Positions 8,057 to 15,270 of a DNA stretch of 35,313 nucleotides are shown one piece after another (within the stretch, counting starts at the first letter, position 1; the number at the start of each line of letters is the position of its first letter). Under the pieces are notes generated by a model, which saw only the letters and a list, made by a program, of their open reading frames with translations, was not told where the DNA came from and did no database searches. Source of the stretch: Anaerobranca californiensis DSM 14826. Its GTDB lineage: Bacteria; Bacillota; Proteinivoracia; Proteinivoracales; Proteinivoracaceae. Where the stretch lies: NCBI RefSeq assembly GCF_900142275.1, contig NZ_FRAI01000022.1:1-35313 (forward strand). Reading direction: 5' to 3'. A program made the position numbers and the translations under genes.

Positions 8057-8692
8057 ATGATACAGAATATAAGAAAAATATCACAATTATTTGGAGTAAT
8101 TTTTACCTTAGTACTTTTAGCTGCAGGGATTTGGTATTTTAATTTTATCCTAGTAGCTTCAGGATTATTACTTTCCATATTTATGGGTAGGTATTTTTGT
8201 GGATGGTTTTGTCCTATGGGAACCTTTGCAGAAAGGGTATTAGTGAAAATTTCTAAAAACAGGCCACCCCATAAAATATTTAGTAGTAAATGGTTTCAGT
8301 ATGCCTTTGTAGTAGTATTTTTTAGTGCTATTTTCATCGCTAGAAAAAATTTTGCTTCCCTTTATGTAGTCCTAGGGATGATGTTTTCTGTAGGAATAAT
8401 GGCTACATTGTTAGCTATCTTTTACCAGCCAAGAACCTGGTGTGGCTCCCTCTGCCCCTGGGGAACCGTTATGACTACAGTAAGTTTTAATAGGAGATTT
8501 AAACTAGAGATTGGAGAAGATTGCAAAAATTGTCGAGTGTGTACAAAGGTATGTAATGTTCCACAACAATTACATCAAAGCTTAGATGAAAGAAAGGAAA
8601 AATCAGGTAAAGTTTATATTGGAGATCGCTGTATAAACTGTTTAGCTTGTGTAGAAAAATGTCCAACAAAACAAATTAAAATAAAAGAATGA
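8057..8692 (+). CDS. Membrane-bound 4Fe-4S polyferredoxin (NapH/YccM-like)
   Basis: Integral membrane iron-sulfur protein, 211 residues. There are hydrophobic segments at about 11-45, 80-97 and 100-124. Two CxxxC-type pairs follow membrane segments: CGWFCPMG (C48, C52) and CGSLCPWG (C129, C133), the hallmark of the NapH/NosR/CcoG group. The C-terminus holds two 4Fe-4S clusters: C156, C159, C162, C166 and C192, C195, C198, C202-P. It probably moves electrons between a membrane donor and a cytoplasmic or outer acceptor; the partner is unknown. RBS AAAAGGAGG, ATG at 8057. It is a single-gene unit with its own sigma-A promoter and operator, and is convergent with the HesB selenoprotein gene, sharing its terminator. 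Confidence 0.9.
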   Translation: MIQNIRKISQLFGVIFTLVLLAAGIWYFNFILVASGLLLSIFMGRYFCGWFCPMGTFAERVLVKISKNRPPHKIFSSKWFQYAFVVVFFSAIFIARKNFASLYVVLGMMFSVGIMATLLAIFYQPRTWCGSLCPWGTVMTTVSFNRRFKLEIGEDCKNCRVCTKVCNVPQQLHQSLDERKEKSGKVYIGDRCINCLACVEKCPTKQIKIKE

Positions 8693-8720
8693 CCAGCAAA
8701 AAACTGGTCATTCTTTTATT
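8683..8720. terminator. Bidirectional terminator between polyferredoxin and HesB genes
   Basis: A perfect 14-bp stem, AAAAGAATGACCAG (8683-8696) with CTGGTCATTCTTTT (8704-8717), 7-base loop. T-rich sequence follows on both strands. The left arm covers the stop codon of the polyferredoxin gene. Confidence 0.92.
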
Positions 8721-8724
8721 TTAG

Positions 8725-9000
8725 CTATACCCTTATTAGTTTGAAATAGCCATTTCCAAAGATTCCTTTTACATAATCGATTTTAGTATTGGCGAAATAG
8801 GGAGCTTGTTTTTTACTTACTACAAAGTTTATGTCATCATAAGTAGTAATTTGGTCATCTTCATTAATTGACTCTACCAGAGTCAAATTCAATTGGGGAC
8901 CACCTCAACCTAAAGTCATGTAAGCTCTTACATAATACCTTTGAAAATCGATGTCTTGTTTTTTCAAATAATCTACAGCAGCTTGAGTAATTTGTAACAT
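8725..9000 (-). CDS. HesB-like selenoprotein (in-frame TGA read as selenocysteine)
   Basis: Ninety-one residues from the ATG at 9000 to a TAG at 8725, with one in-frame TGA at 8907-8905 (residue 32). Reading through gives 'YYVRAYMTLG-U-GGPQLNLTLVE', and the family's conserved GCGGP cysteine falls exactly at U. The C-terminal half continues the family pattern (NEDDQITTYDDINFVVSK...IDYVKGIFGNGYFKL) to a natural stop, so this is not a broken gene. A hairpin 18 bases after TGA fits a bacterial SECIS element. RBS GAGGTGATAAGA. HesB/IscA relatives bind iron or Fe-S clusters; the exact role of this selenoprotein branch is not known. Promoter TTGAAC-17-TATAAT is on the minus strand. Standard gene callers will split or miss it. 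Confidence 0.88.
8868..8886 (-). promoter_or_regulatory. SECIS-like hairpin after the UGA codon
   Basis: On the minus strand a 7-bp perfect stem TTGACTC / GAGTCAA encloses the loop TGGTA. The loop begins 25 bases after the UGA and has G as its second and third base, within the range described for bacterial SECIS elements that recruit SelB. Confidence 0.7.
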
Positions 9001-9036
9001 TCTTATCACCTCAATTTAAAAATTTAATATACACTT

Positions 9037-9053
9037 ATACGGGGTATAGGTAT
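9037..9053 (-). promoter_or_regulatory. Possible weak CsoR/CstR-like site at the HesB promoter
   Basis: The plus strand reads ATACGGGGTATAGGTAT: ATAC and GTAT ends at the same 17-base span as the trxB palindrome and one good GGGGTAT half-site, but the other arm is degenerate. It abuts the -10 box on the downstream side. Confidence 0.4.
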
Positions 9054-9082
9054 ATTATACCAACATAAATTACAAAGTTCAA
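9054..9082 (-). promoter_or_regulatory. Sigma-A promoter of the HesB selenoprotein gene
   Basis: Minus strand: TTGAAC (9082-9077), 17-base spacer, perfect TATAAT (9059-9054). Confidence 0.82.
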
Positions 9083-9181
9083 GATATTTATTTAAAAAGA
9101 AAAATCTTAGGAAATAGTTTAATATTTTAGTGGAAAGGAAAACCTATATATAAACTAACATTTAGATAGAGGTGAACTTAG

Positions 9182-10351
9182 TTGAAATATAAAGTTATCA
9201 TAGTTTTATTAACAATTTTTCTATTTTCTTTTACAAGTTTCCTTTTTGCAGAAAGTGAATTAGAAGATGGCAGTTATTATACTTTATATGATGAGAATAA
9301 CAATGTCTTATTAAGGACTGCAATAGTTATCCATGTTGGAGATAAATTTATCGATCATAACAACATTCATTATGAAGTATATAAAGTAGATTCTCAGAAT
9401 TATAAAGCATGGGCAAAAAAAATAGATCCCGATGAAGTGACTATCCATACCTTTAGTAATTTTGCCCAATTAAAAGGGGCGGATCAAAGAAGAATAGGCC
9501 TTTACTATACCCATAGTGGAGAGAGCTATGTTCCTACTGATGGCTATGCCCAAACAGATAGAAGGAGGGGAGGTATATACAAGGTAGGGGAAAAGTTAGC
9601 ACAAAGGCTTGAAGGGCTGGAGGTAGAAGTAATAAATAATCGCCGTACCCATTTTCCCTATGCCGGTTCTTATCGGAGGTCTAGAAGAACGGCTAAGGAA
9701 ATAATAGATAAAAAGGTAGATGCTATTTTTGATGTCCATCGGGATGCCACTCCGGTAAATGAGTATTTAGAAGAAATAAATGGTGAGAAAATTACTCAAG
9801 TTTTAATAGTTGTAGGGAGACAAAACCCAGCATTTAGAGTAAATGAAGAATTTGCTTTAAAACTAAAGTCAGTGGGAGATGAAATGTATCCCAAACTGGT
9901 TAAAGGTATTTTTTATGCCAGAGGTGGGTATAATCAAGATTTACATCCTAGGGCGTTGTTATTGGAGATAGGGGCCCATACCAATAAAAGGGAACAGGCT
10001 GAAAGGGGAGCAGAGCTTTTTGCAGAAGTTATTACTAAAACTTTATATGGAAATTTAGAAGTACCCAAAGCTACTGAAGAACTAGAAGAAGATCCTAAAT
10101 CCTTAGAAGAAGAAGAAAATAATGAACCTCCTAAGGTACAGTCCACTGTAAACAGTGGAGGGATTGGTAGAGGTGGATTATTAAAAGGAATAATGGTAGT
10201 TTTGTTACTTACCGTCATAGGGGGAGGGGGGTATCTATTAATTAGTGTAGGAGATACTCGGGAGATAGAGAAAAAAATCCGAAGTTTTCTATCAAAGGAA
10301 TTTGCTAATACTTTAATATGGAAAAAGGGTAAAAAAGAAAGTAAAAGTTGA
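9182..10351 (+). CDS. spoIIP: Stage II sporulation protein P, cell-wall amidase/endopeptidase
   Basis: Peptidoglycan hydrolase that, with SpoIID and SpoIIM, thins septal peptidoglycan to let the mother cell engulf the forespore; 389 residues. It has an N-terminal signal/anchor (about 3-23). The SpoIIP catalytic domain spans about 100-290: 'YYTHSGESYVP' (H111, E114), 'AIFDVHRDAT' (H186) and 'LLLEIGAHTN' (E262) supply the expected metal-site residues. It is followed by an acidic, proline-containing linker (296-320) and a second hydrophobic helix at about 331-356 with a basic tail. That C-terminal membrane segment is not usual for SpoIIP, which normally has one N-terminal anchor. The TTG start at 9182 follows AGAGGTGA. 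It is a single gene; its stop codon lies in the -35 box of the next promoter. A spore-specific promoter was not recognised. Confidence 0.9.
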   Translation: MKYKVIIVLLTIFLFSFTSFLFAESELEDGSYYTLYDENNNVLLRTAIVIHVGDKFIDHNNIHYEVYKVDSQNYKAWAKKIDPDEVTIHTFSNFAQLKGADQRRIGLYYTHSGESYVPTDGYAQTDRRRGGIYKVGEKLAQRLEGLEVEVINNRRTHFPYAGSYRRSRRTAKEIIDKKVDAIFDVHRDATPVNEYLEEINGEKITQVLIVVGRQNPAFRVNEEFALKLKSVGDEMYPKLVKGIFYARGGYNQDLHPRALLLEIGAHTNKREQAERGAELFAEVITKTLYGNLEVPKATEELEEDPKSLEEEENNEPPKVQSTVNSGGIGRGGLLKGIMVVLLLTVIGGGGYLLISVGDTREIEKKIRSFLSKEFANTLIWKKGKKESKS

Positions 10352-10376
10352 CACTATTAGAAAAGGGGTATATCAT
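10348..10376 (+). promoter_or_regulatory. Sigma-A promoter of the PTS/rapZ cluster
   Basis: TTGACA at 10348-10353, 17-base spacer, TATCAT at 10371-10376. The TGA within TTGACA is the stop codon of spoIIP. A GGGGTAT word spans the spacer/-10 junction but has no matching second arm. Confidence 0.75.
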
Positions 10377-10433
10377 AAAAATAGGGAATTTTTTTGAAAT
10401 CTTTAAAAATCAGGATTTAAGGGGGGAGGAAAA

Positions 10434-11174
10434 TTGTTTTTGAAGTTTTTTTTAGCAGCCTTTGTTTCTGCTATAACATATATTGATGCAACAGCCGTTG
10501 GACAAACGATGATTTCTCGCCCCATCGTTTCAGCACCTATCATTGGTTTAATTTTCGGTGATTTACAAACAGGTATTTTAGTTGGGGTATTGTTGGAATT
10601 GTTGTGGATTGGTACCCTACCTATAGGTGCAACGGTACCACCGGAATCAACTTTTGCCGCTGTAAATACAGTGGCTATTGCTGTTCTAACAGGTTTTACT
10701 GATATAAGCAGTTTAGTATTAATATTCATCCTTTTAATACCCTTTGTTTATTTAGCCAGCTTTTTAGAGGATAAAATTCGAAGTAAAAATAACCGGTTAA
10801 CTATAATGGCTGAAAAAGTAATAGAAGAAGGGAGATTGGATAAATTAGTCTTATTACATTTTTTGGGTTTATCCCGATTTTTTATCAAAACTTTTGTCAT
10901 TTCCTTAATTGCAGTTTTAATAGGATATTATAGCATACCCCCAATTCACCAGGCTTTACCACAATCCCTTTATAACACATTACAAATAGGTGGGAAAATA
11001 CTTCCTATTTTAGGGGTTGCAGTTGTTATAGATTTATTGATAAATAAAAGAAATTGGTTTTTTTTATTCCTTGGTTTTCTTTTAGGATTATTAAAAATTA
11101 ACCTTTGGATATTGGTGATAATCAGTCTTATCGTAATCTTTTACCTTCTATATAAAAAGGAGGGAAGATTTTGA
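10434..11174 (+). CDS. PTS mannose/fructose/sorbose-family subunit IIC
   Basis: Membrane subunit of a mannose-type sugar phosphotransferase system, 246 residues, normal size. The signature 'GQTMISRPIVSAPIIGLIFGDLQTG' is at about 23-47 and 'LELLWIGTLPIGATVPPES' at about 54-72. The remaining sequence is a series of hydrophobic segments. It forms the sugar channel together with IID, encoded next with a TTGA overlap. The TTG start at 10434 follows GGGGGGAGGA. No IIA or IIB gene is in the window, so the phosphoryl-transfer parts must lie elsewhere or be absent. The sugar specificity is unknown. Promoter TTGACA-17-TATCAT lies 58 bases upstream. Confidence 0.92.
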   Translation: MFLKFFLAAFVSAITYIDATAVGQTMISRPIVSAPIIGLIFGDLQTGILVGVLLELLWIGTLPIGATVPPESTFAAVNTVAIAVLTGFTDISSLVLIFILLIPFVYLASFLEDKIRSKNNRLTIMAEKVIEEGRLDKLVLLHFLGLSRFFIKTFVISLIAVLIGYYSIPPIHQALPQSLYNTLQIGGKILPILGVAVVIDLLINKRNWFFLFLGFLLGLLKINLWILVIISLIVIFYLLYKKEGRF

Positions 11175-11905
11175 GTAAATTTTATTTATTAATAAAAACA
11201 GTGTTTAGAAGTATGCTAATTCAAGGCTCTATGAACTTTGAAAGGATGCATAACCTCGGTATAATTTATATTTTGTTACCAGCATTAAAGGTTATTTACA
11301 AAGATGAAGAAAAATTGAAGGAAGTGGTAAAGGGACATTTAGAGTTTTATAATTGCCATCCCTACATGTCTTCATTTGTATTGGGAACTGTTATAAAGTT
11401 AGAAGAAAAAAGACAAAGGGGAGAATTGCCTAATGGGAACTTTATTAGTCAAGTAAAAACTGGAATGATGGGTCCATTAGCTGCAATGGGAGACTTATTT
11501 TTTTGGCGGACTTTAAGGCCTATAGCTGCCGTTATTGCTGTAACCTTTGCCTTAAATGGATATCTATATGCTCCTTTGGTTTTTTTAGTGTTATATAATA
11601 TCCCCCATATCTGTATCCGGGTTGCTGGGGTATTTTTAGGATATAAAGAAGATGTTAAAATTATCAAAAAGATACAATCCTTTAATGTCAATAATATTGT
11701 CAAAGTATTTGGTGCAATTGGTATCTTTTTTTCTGCAGTTTTATTTGCTAATATTTTGCATTGGGATATTGTTACAATTCCAAACATCTATTATTTTGCT
11801 ATTCTATTTTTTGCCCTGTTTCTTCTTAAAAGAGGTATTAAAGTGTTAAACATTTTTGCTATATTTATGGTTATTACTTTTATTTTTCAATTAATAAAGG
11901 GATAA
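11171..11905 (+). CDS. PTS mannose/fructose/sorbose-family subunit IID
   Basis: Second membrane subunit of the mannose-family PTS, 244 residues. The N-terminal signature 'MLIQGSMNFERMHNLG' (about 15-30) and 'HLEFYNCHPYMSSFVLGTVIKLEE' are classic for IID, as is the loop 'VKTGMMGPLAAMGDLFFW'. The C-terminal part is membrane helices. The TTG start at 11171 overlaps the TGA stop of IIC, which implies translational coupling. RBS AAGGAGGGAAG. The protein is slightly shorter than the usual 270-300 residues but all signatures are present. The next gene, a PHP hydrolase, follows with a short gap. Confidence 0.92.
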   Translation: MSKFYLLIKTVFRSMLIQGSMNFERMHNLGIIYILLPALKVIYKDEEKLKEVVKGHLEFYNCHPYMSSFVLGTVIKLEEKRQRGELPNGNFISQVKTGMMGPLAAMGDLFFWRTLRPIAAVIAVTFALNGYLYAPLVFLVLYNIPHICIRVAGVFLGYKEDVKIIKKIQSFNVNNIVKVFGAIGIFFSAVLFANILHWDIVTIPNIYYFAILFFALFLLKRGIKVLNIFAIFMVITFIFQLIKG

Positions 11906-11921
11906 TGGGAAGGTGATGATA

Positions 11922-12656
11922 TTGAAAATTACAGCAGATTTACACACCCATACTATAGCAAGTGGTCATGCTTATAGTACTTTATTGGAAATGGCTAAAG
12001 CCGCCAGTGATAAAGGGTTAGAAATGCTGGCAACTACAGATCATGGGCCTAATATGCCAGGAGCACCCCATCCATACCATTTTGGTAATATGAGGGTGGT
12101 TCCAAAGGAAATACATGGTGTAGAAATCCTTAGGGGTGTAGAAGCAAATATTTTAGACAAAGAGGGAAATATCGATTTACCCCTCCACTTTCAAAGGAAC
12201 CTCGATATTGTGTTAGGTGGTTTTCACTATCCTTGTTATAACTCCGGTAGTGTAGAAGAAAACACTAGGGCTGCCATTAATGCTATGATTCATTCTAAAA
12301 TCGATGTTTTAGTACATCCCGGCAATCCCGAATTTCAATTAGATCCAGAAAAAGTGGTTCAAGCAGCAAAGGAAAACAATGTCCTAATAGAGATAAATAA
12401 TAGTTCATTAGGGGAAGGAAGTAGAAAAGGAAGTTATGATAATTGTCTAGAGATTGCAAAGACTGTAGCAAAATATAATTGGATAGTATCTTTAGGTAGT
12501 GATGCCCATATTGTTTTTGATGTAGGTAACTTTACTAAAGCTTTAACATTAATTGAAAAAGCGGGCTTAAAAGAGGAAAATATAATCAATACTGATATTA
12601 GAAAGATAAAAGAATTTTTAAAATCTCGTAAAAGACCAAGATTTATAGAAGATTAA
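11922..12656 (+). CDS. PHP-domain hydrolase (YcdX-like), copy 1
   Basis: Metal-dependent hydrolase of the PHP superfamily, 244 residues from a TTG at 11922. That start has AAGGTGAT at proper spacing; an ATG at 11916 sits too close to it. The metal motif DLHTH (residues 6-10) is followed by 'ASGHAYSTL', 'TTDHGPNMPGAPHPYHF' and 'RGVEANI', which match the YcdX branch closely. Later 'LVHPGNP', 'IEINNSS' and 'GSDAH' complete the metal cluster. Members act as phosphatases or phosphoesterases on small molecules; the substrate is not known. It lies between PTS IID and glucokinase, and a second PHP gene follows the kinase, hinting at a sugar-phosphate role. Confidence 0.88.
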   Translation: MKITADLHTHTIASGHAYSTLLEMAKAASDKGLEMLATTDHGPNMPGAPHPYHFGNMRVVPKEIHGVEILRGVEANILDKEGNIDLPLHFQRNLDIVLGGFHYPCYNSGSVEENTRAAINAMIHSKIDVLVHPGNPEFQLDPEKVVQAAKENNVLIEINNSSLGEGSRKGSYDNCLEIAKTVAKYNWIVSLGSDAHIVFDVGNFTKALTLIEKAGLKEENIINTDIRKIKEFLKSRKRPRFIED

Positions 12657-12670
12657 GGGGAGGAATAGAT

Positions 12671-13609
12671 ATGGAAAAGTTAATTATCGGCGTGGATTTA
12701 GGAGGAACAAATATAGCAGCAGCTTTAGTAAAAAATGATGGTAGTATAGTAGAGAAAATTTCTAATCCAACAGAGGCAAATAAGGGTAAAGATATGGTGA
12801 TAACTAATCTAATGGCTACTATTGAGGAACTGTTAGGTTATGTAGAAGATAATAAGAAAATCAAAGGTATTGGTATCGGAATTCCAGGTGTTTGTGATAT
12901 AGAAAAAGGGCTAGTAAAATTTGCACCAAACCTTTTTTGGGAAAATGTAGAGATAGTCAAAATATTAGAAAGTAAATTTAATTTACCTGTCTTTATTGAC
13001 AATGATGCCAATGCCGCTGCTTTAGGTGAAGTATGGTGTGGAGCAGGTAAAGGAAAGAAGAACATCGTCTGTATTACCCTTGGAACTGGAGTAGGTTGTG
13101 GAATTATCTTAAATGGAGCAATTTTTCATGGAGCTGGCAATGGTGCAGGAGAATTAGGCCACATAACGGTAAAAGAAGATGGTCCTAAATGTAATTGTGG
13201 TAATAATGGCTGTTTAGAGGTTTTAGTGGCTGCACCGGCTATAGCAAAAATGGGTAAAGAAGCTTTGTTAAAGGGTGATACCTTATTAAAAACTATCACT
13301 GATAGGGAAAAATTAACGGCTAAAGATGTTTTCGATGCTGCTAAAAAGGGAGACAAAGTTTGTTTAGATATAATTGGAAATGTCGCTAATAATTTAGGGT
13401 TAGCTATTGCTAATGTCATAAATATTTTAAATCCTGAAATGATCATTATCGGTGGTGGAGTAGCGGCAGCAGGGGATATATTGTTTAACCCATTAAAAGA
13501 AGTTGTTGCTAAAAGGGCTTTGAAGGATTTATATAAAGATGTAGAAATAGTGTCTGCCCAATTAGGTAATAATGCAGGAATCATAGGAGCGGCAGCTTTG
13601 GTTAAATAG
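12671..13609 (+). CDS. glcK: ROK-family glucokinase
   Basis: Cytoplasmic ATP-dependent sugar kinase, 312 residues, typical length for Gram-positive glucokinases. The phosphate loop GVDLGGTN is at 7-14, the catalytic aspartate is in 'DNDANAAALGE' (D112), and the ROK zinc site is H164 with C174, C176 and C181 ('GPKCNCGNNGCLE'). A nucleotide-binding glycine motif 'IIGGGVAAAG' is near the C-terminus. The ATG at 12671 follows GGGGAGGA, 14 bases after the first PHP gene. It would trap unphosphorylated glucose or a related hexose. Next to PTS IIC/IID lacking IIAB it may serve sugars that enter without phosphorylation. Other hexoses are possible. Confidence 0.92.
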   Translation: MEKLIIGVDLGGTNIAAALVKNDGSIVEKISNPTEANKGKDMVITNLMATIEELLGYVEDNKKIKGIGIGIPGVCDIEKGLVKFAPNLFWENVEIVKILESKFNLPVFIDNDANAAALGEVWCGAGKGKKNIVCITLGTGVGCGIILNGAIFHGAGNGAGELGHITVKEDGPKCNCGNNGCLEVLVAAPAIAKMGKEALLKGDTLLKTITDREKLTAKDVFDAAKKGDKVCLDIIGNVANNLGLAIANVINILNPEMIIIGGGVAAAGDILFNPLKEVVAKRALKDLYKDVEIVSAQLGNNAGIIGAAALVK

Positions 13610-13638
13610 TAAATTATAAAAGGGGGGAAAATTACCCT

Positions 13639-14361
13639 TTGAAGATAATAGGTGATTATCATACCCATACAAAATACAGTCATGGCAAGGGAACTATAGA
13701 AGAAAATGTAGTTATGGCTATCAAGAGAGGTTTAAAGGAAATTGGTATTGCTGAACATGGACCGCGGGTTCTATTTGTTGGGGTATCAGAAAAAAAACTA
13801 CATAAAATTGCCGATGAAATTGAAAATTTAAGGACTAAGTATAAAGAAATAAAAATCCTCTTTAACATTGAAGCTAATCTAATAGATATCCATGGTAATA
13901 TCGATGTTCCCCCTAGTATTTTGCCCCGTTTAGATATGTTACTGGTAGGTTTTCATCCCAATATACTCCCAACCTATCATTATTTACCTTTAGCATATAA
14001 CAATTTTTTAGCTTCTTTTAGTTCCCACAATTTAGAAAAGGCCCGGAAGCTAAATACTATGGCTTTAGTAAATGCTGTCAATAAGTATAAGATTGATATT
14101 ATTACCCATCCCGGCCATAGAATCCATATTGATACTGGCCTTTTAGCAAAGGCTTGTGCTAATAGAAATACTGCTTTAGAAATCAATTGTCGACAAGGTG
14201 AGAAAATTAAAGATTTTGTAGAAGTGGCTTTAAAAGAAGGGGTGAAATTTTATATAAATTCAGATGCCCATAAACCTGAAGATGTGGGGAATTTTGAAGA
14301 AGGAATAGAAATTGCTAAAAAGCTAAATATACCTAAAGAATTCATCGTTAACAGCAACTAA
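13639..14361 (+). CDS. PHP-domain hydrolase, copy 2
   Basis: Second PHP-superfamily hydrolase, 240 residues, clearly related to the gene on the other side of glcK. The metal motif is DYHTH (6-10), followed by 'AEHGPRV' and 'NIEANLID', and later 'IITHPGH', 'LEINCR' and 'NSDAHKPEDVGNF'. It lacks the 'PHPYHF' loop of copy 1, so its substrate probably differs. The TTG start at 13639 follows a GGGGGG site at slightly long spacing; no better start was seen. It precedes rapZ by 12 bases and is inferred to be in the same transcript. The reaction is not known; phosphoester hydrolysis is the family default. Histidinol phosphatase is a possible alternative but no his genes are near. Confidence 0.85.
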   Translation: MKIIGDYHTHTKYSHGKGTIEENVVMAIKRGLKEIGIAEHGPRVLFVGVSEKKLHKIADEIENLRTKYKEIKILFNIEANLIDIHGNIDVPPSILPRLDMLLVGFHPNILPTYHYLPLAYNNFLASFSSHNLEKARKLNTMALVNAVNKYKIDIITHPGHRIHIDTGLLAKACANRNTALEINCRQGEKIKDFVEVALKEGVKFYINSDAHKPEDVGNFEEGIEIAKKLNIPKEFIVNSN

Positions 14362-14373
14362 GGAGGAAATCTC

Positions 14374-15222
14374 ATGGAATTTGTAATTGTTACAGGAATG
14401 TCTGGAGCGGGAAAAACATTGGCTTTAAGAAGTTTTGAAGATTTAGGGTATTTTTGTATTGATAACCTCCCCCCTGCCCTTATCCCTAAATTTGCCGACC
14501 TTTGTGCCCAATCTGAAGGTAATATTACAAAAGTGGCGATAGTGGTAGATATTCGGGGTGGGCAATTTTTCAAAGATTTAAATTTTATATTACAAAATAA
14601 TAGCTTCCAATTTAAAATTCTCTTTTTGGAAGCTAAAGATGATGTATTAATTAGACGTTTTAAAGAGACCCGAAGAACCCATCCATTAGCTTTGGATGAT
14701 CGGATAGTAGATGGTATTGCTAAAGAAAGGGAAATGTTGGAAGGTCTTAGGGACAAAGCTAATATAGTCATAGATACATCGGATTTCACTGGACATCAAT
14801 TGATTGCTAAAATTAAAGAGTTGTTTAAAGGTGCTGATACCAAAGACCTGTTAATAACTATTATTTCCTTTGGGTTTAAATATGGAATTCCTTTGGATTC
14901 TGATATGGTATTTGATGTTCGCTTTTTACCTAATCCCTTTTATGATGAAAATTTAAAAAATTACACTGGAAATGATAAAAATGTTCAAGATTATATAATG
15001 GCAGCTAAGCAGACATCGGTTTTTTTACGTAAGTTAGAAGATATGATCGATTTTTTGATACCTTATTACAAAGAAGAAGGGAAAAGTCAGTTAATTATTT
15101 CTATTGGCTGCACCGGTGGAAAACATCGCTCTGTAACAGTGGCTAATAAACTTAAGGAAAAATTACAAAAGGATGGCAAATTAGCGAAAACATTCCATAG
15201 AGATATTGATAAAGGTAAATAA
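14374..15222 (+). CDS. rapZ: RapZ/YvcJ nucleotide-binding adapter
   Basis: P-loop protein of the RapZ (YvcJ) family, 282 residues, normal length. Walker A GMSGAGKT is at 8-15, '[10 protein letters not shown]' lies in the middle, and the C-terminal signature GCTGGKHRS is at 245-253. In Proteobacteria RapZ guides RNase E to a small RNA that controls glucosamine-6-phosphate synthase; in Bacillus YvcJ binds and hydrolyses nucleotides, with less clear function. ATG 14374 with AAGGAGGA. The order rapZ-yvcK-whiA-HPr is the standard Firmicute cluster, so identity is firm even though the molecular role here is open. Confidence 0.96.
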   Translation: MEFVIVTGMSGAGKTLALRSFEDLGYFCIDNLPPALIPKFADLCAQSEGNITKVAIVVDIRGGQFFKDLNFILQNNSFQFKILFLEAKDDVLIRRFKETRRTHPLALDDRIVDGIAKEREMLEGLRDKANIVIDTSDFTGHQLIAKIKELFKGADTKDLLITIISFGFKYGIPLDSDMVFDVRFLPNPFYDENLKNYTGNDKNVQDYIMAAKQTSVFLRKLEDMIDFLIPYYKEEGKSQLIISIGCTGGKHRSVTVANKLKEKLQKDGKLAKTFHRDIDKGK

Positions 15223-15270
15223 TTTGGGAAGGCAGTAAAAATTTCTTGTAAAAAATTTGGGGGGATACTT

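Noticed and set aside
8905-8907. TGA in the HesB gene as a simple nonsense mutation
   Set aside because: The TGA falls exactly on a known cysteine/selenocysteine position, the downstream half is intact, and a SECIS-like hairpin follows. Pseudogene decay would not be expected to give this combination.
10366-10372. GGGGTAT at the PTS promoter as a fourth CsoR-like site
   Set aside because: Only one half is present, it is mostly in the spacer, and no opposite arm lies at the right distance.
10360-10434. Sigma-54 control of the mannose-type PTS genes
   Set aside because: Such operons are often sigma-54 dependent and rpoN is in the window, but no TGGCAC-N5-TTGCA site or LevR-like activator is here; a sigma-A promoter fits instead.
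13126-13683. 185-codon open frame antisense to glcK
   Set aside because: It overlaps glcK and the next PHP gene on the other strand and has no recognisable motif; treated as a shadow of the sense codons.
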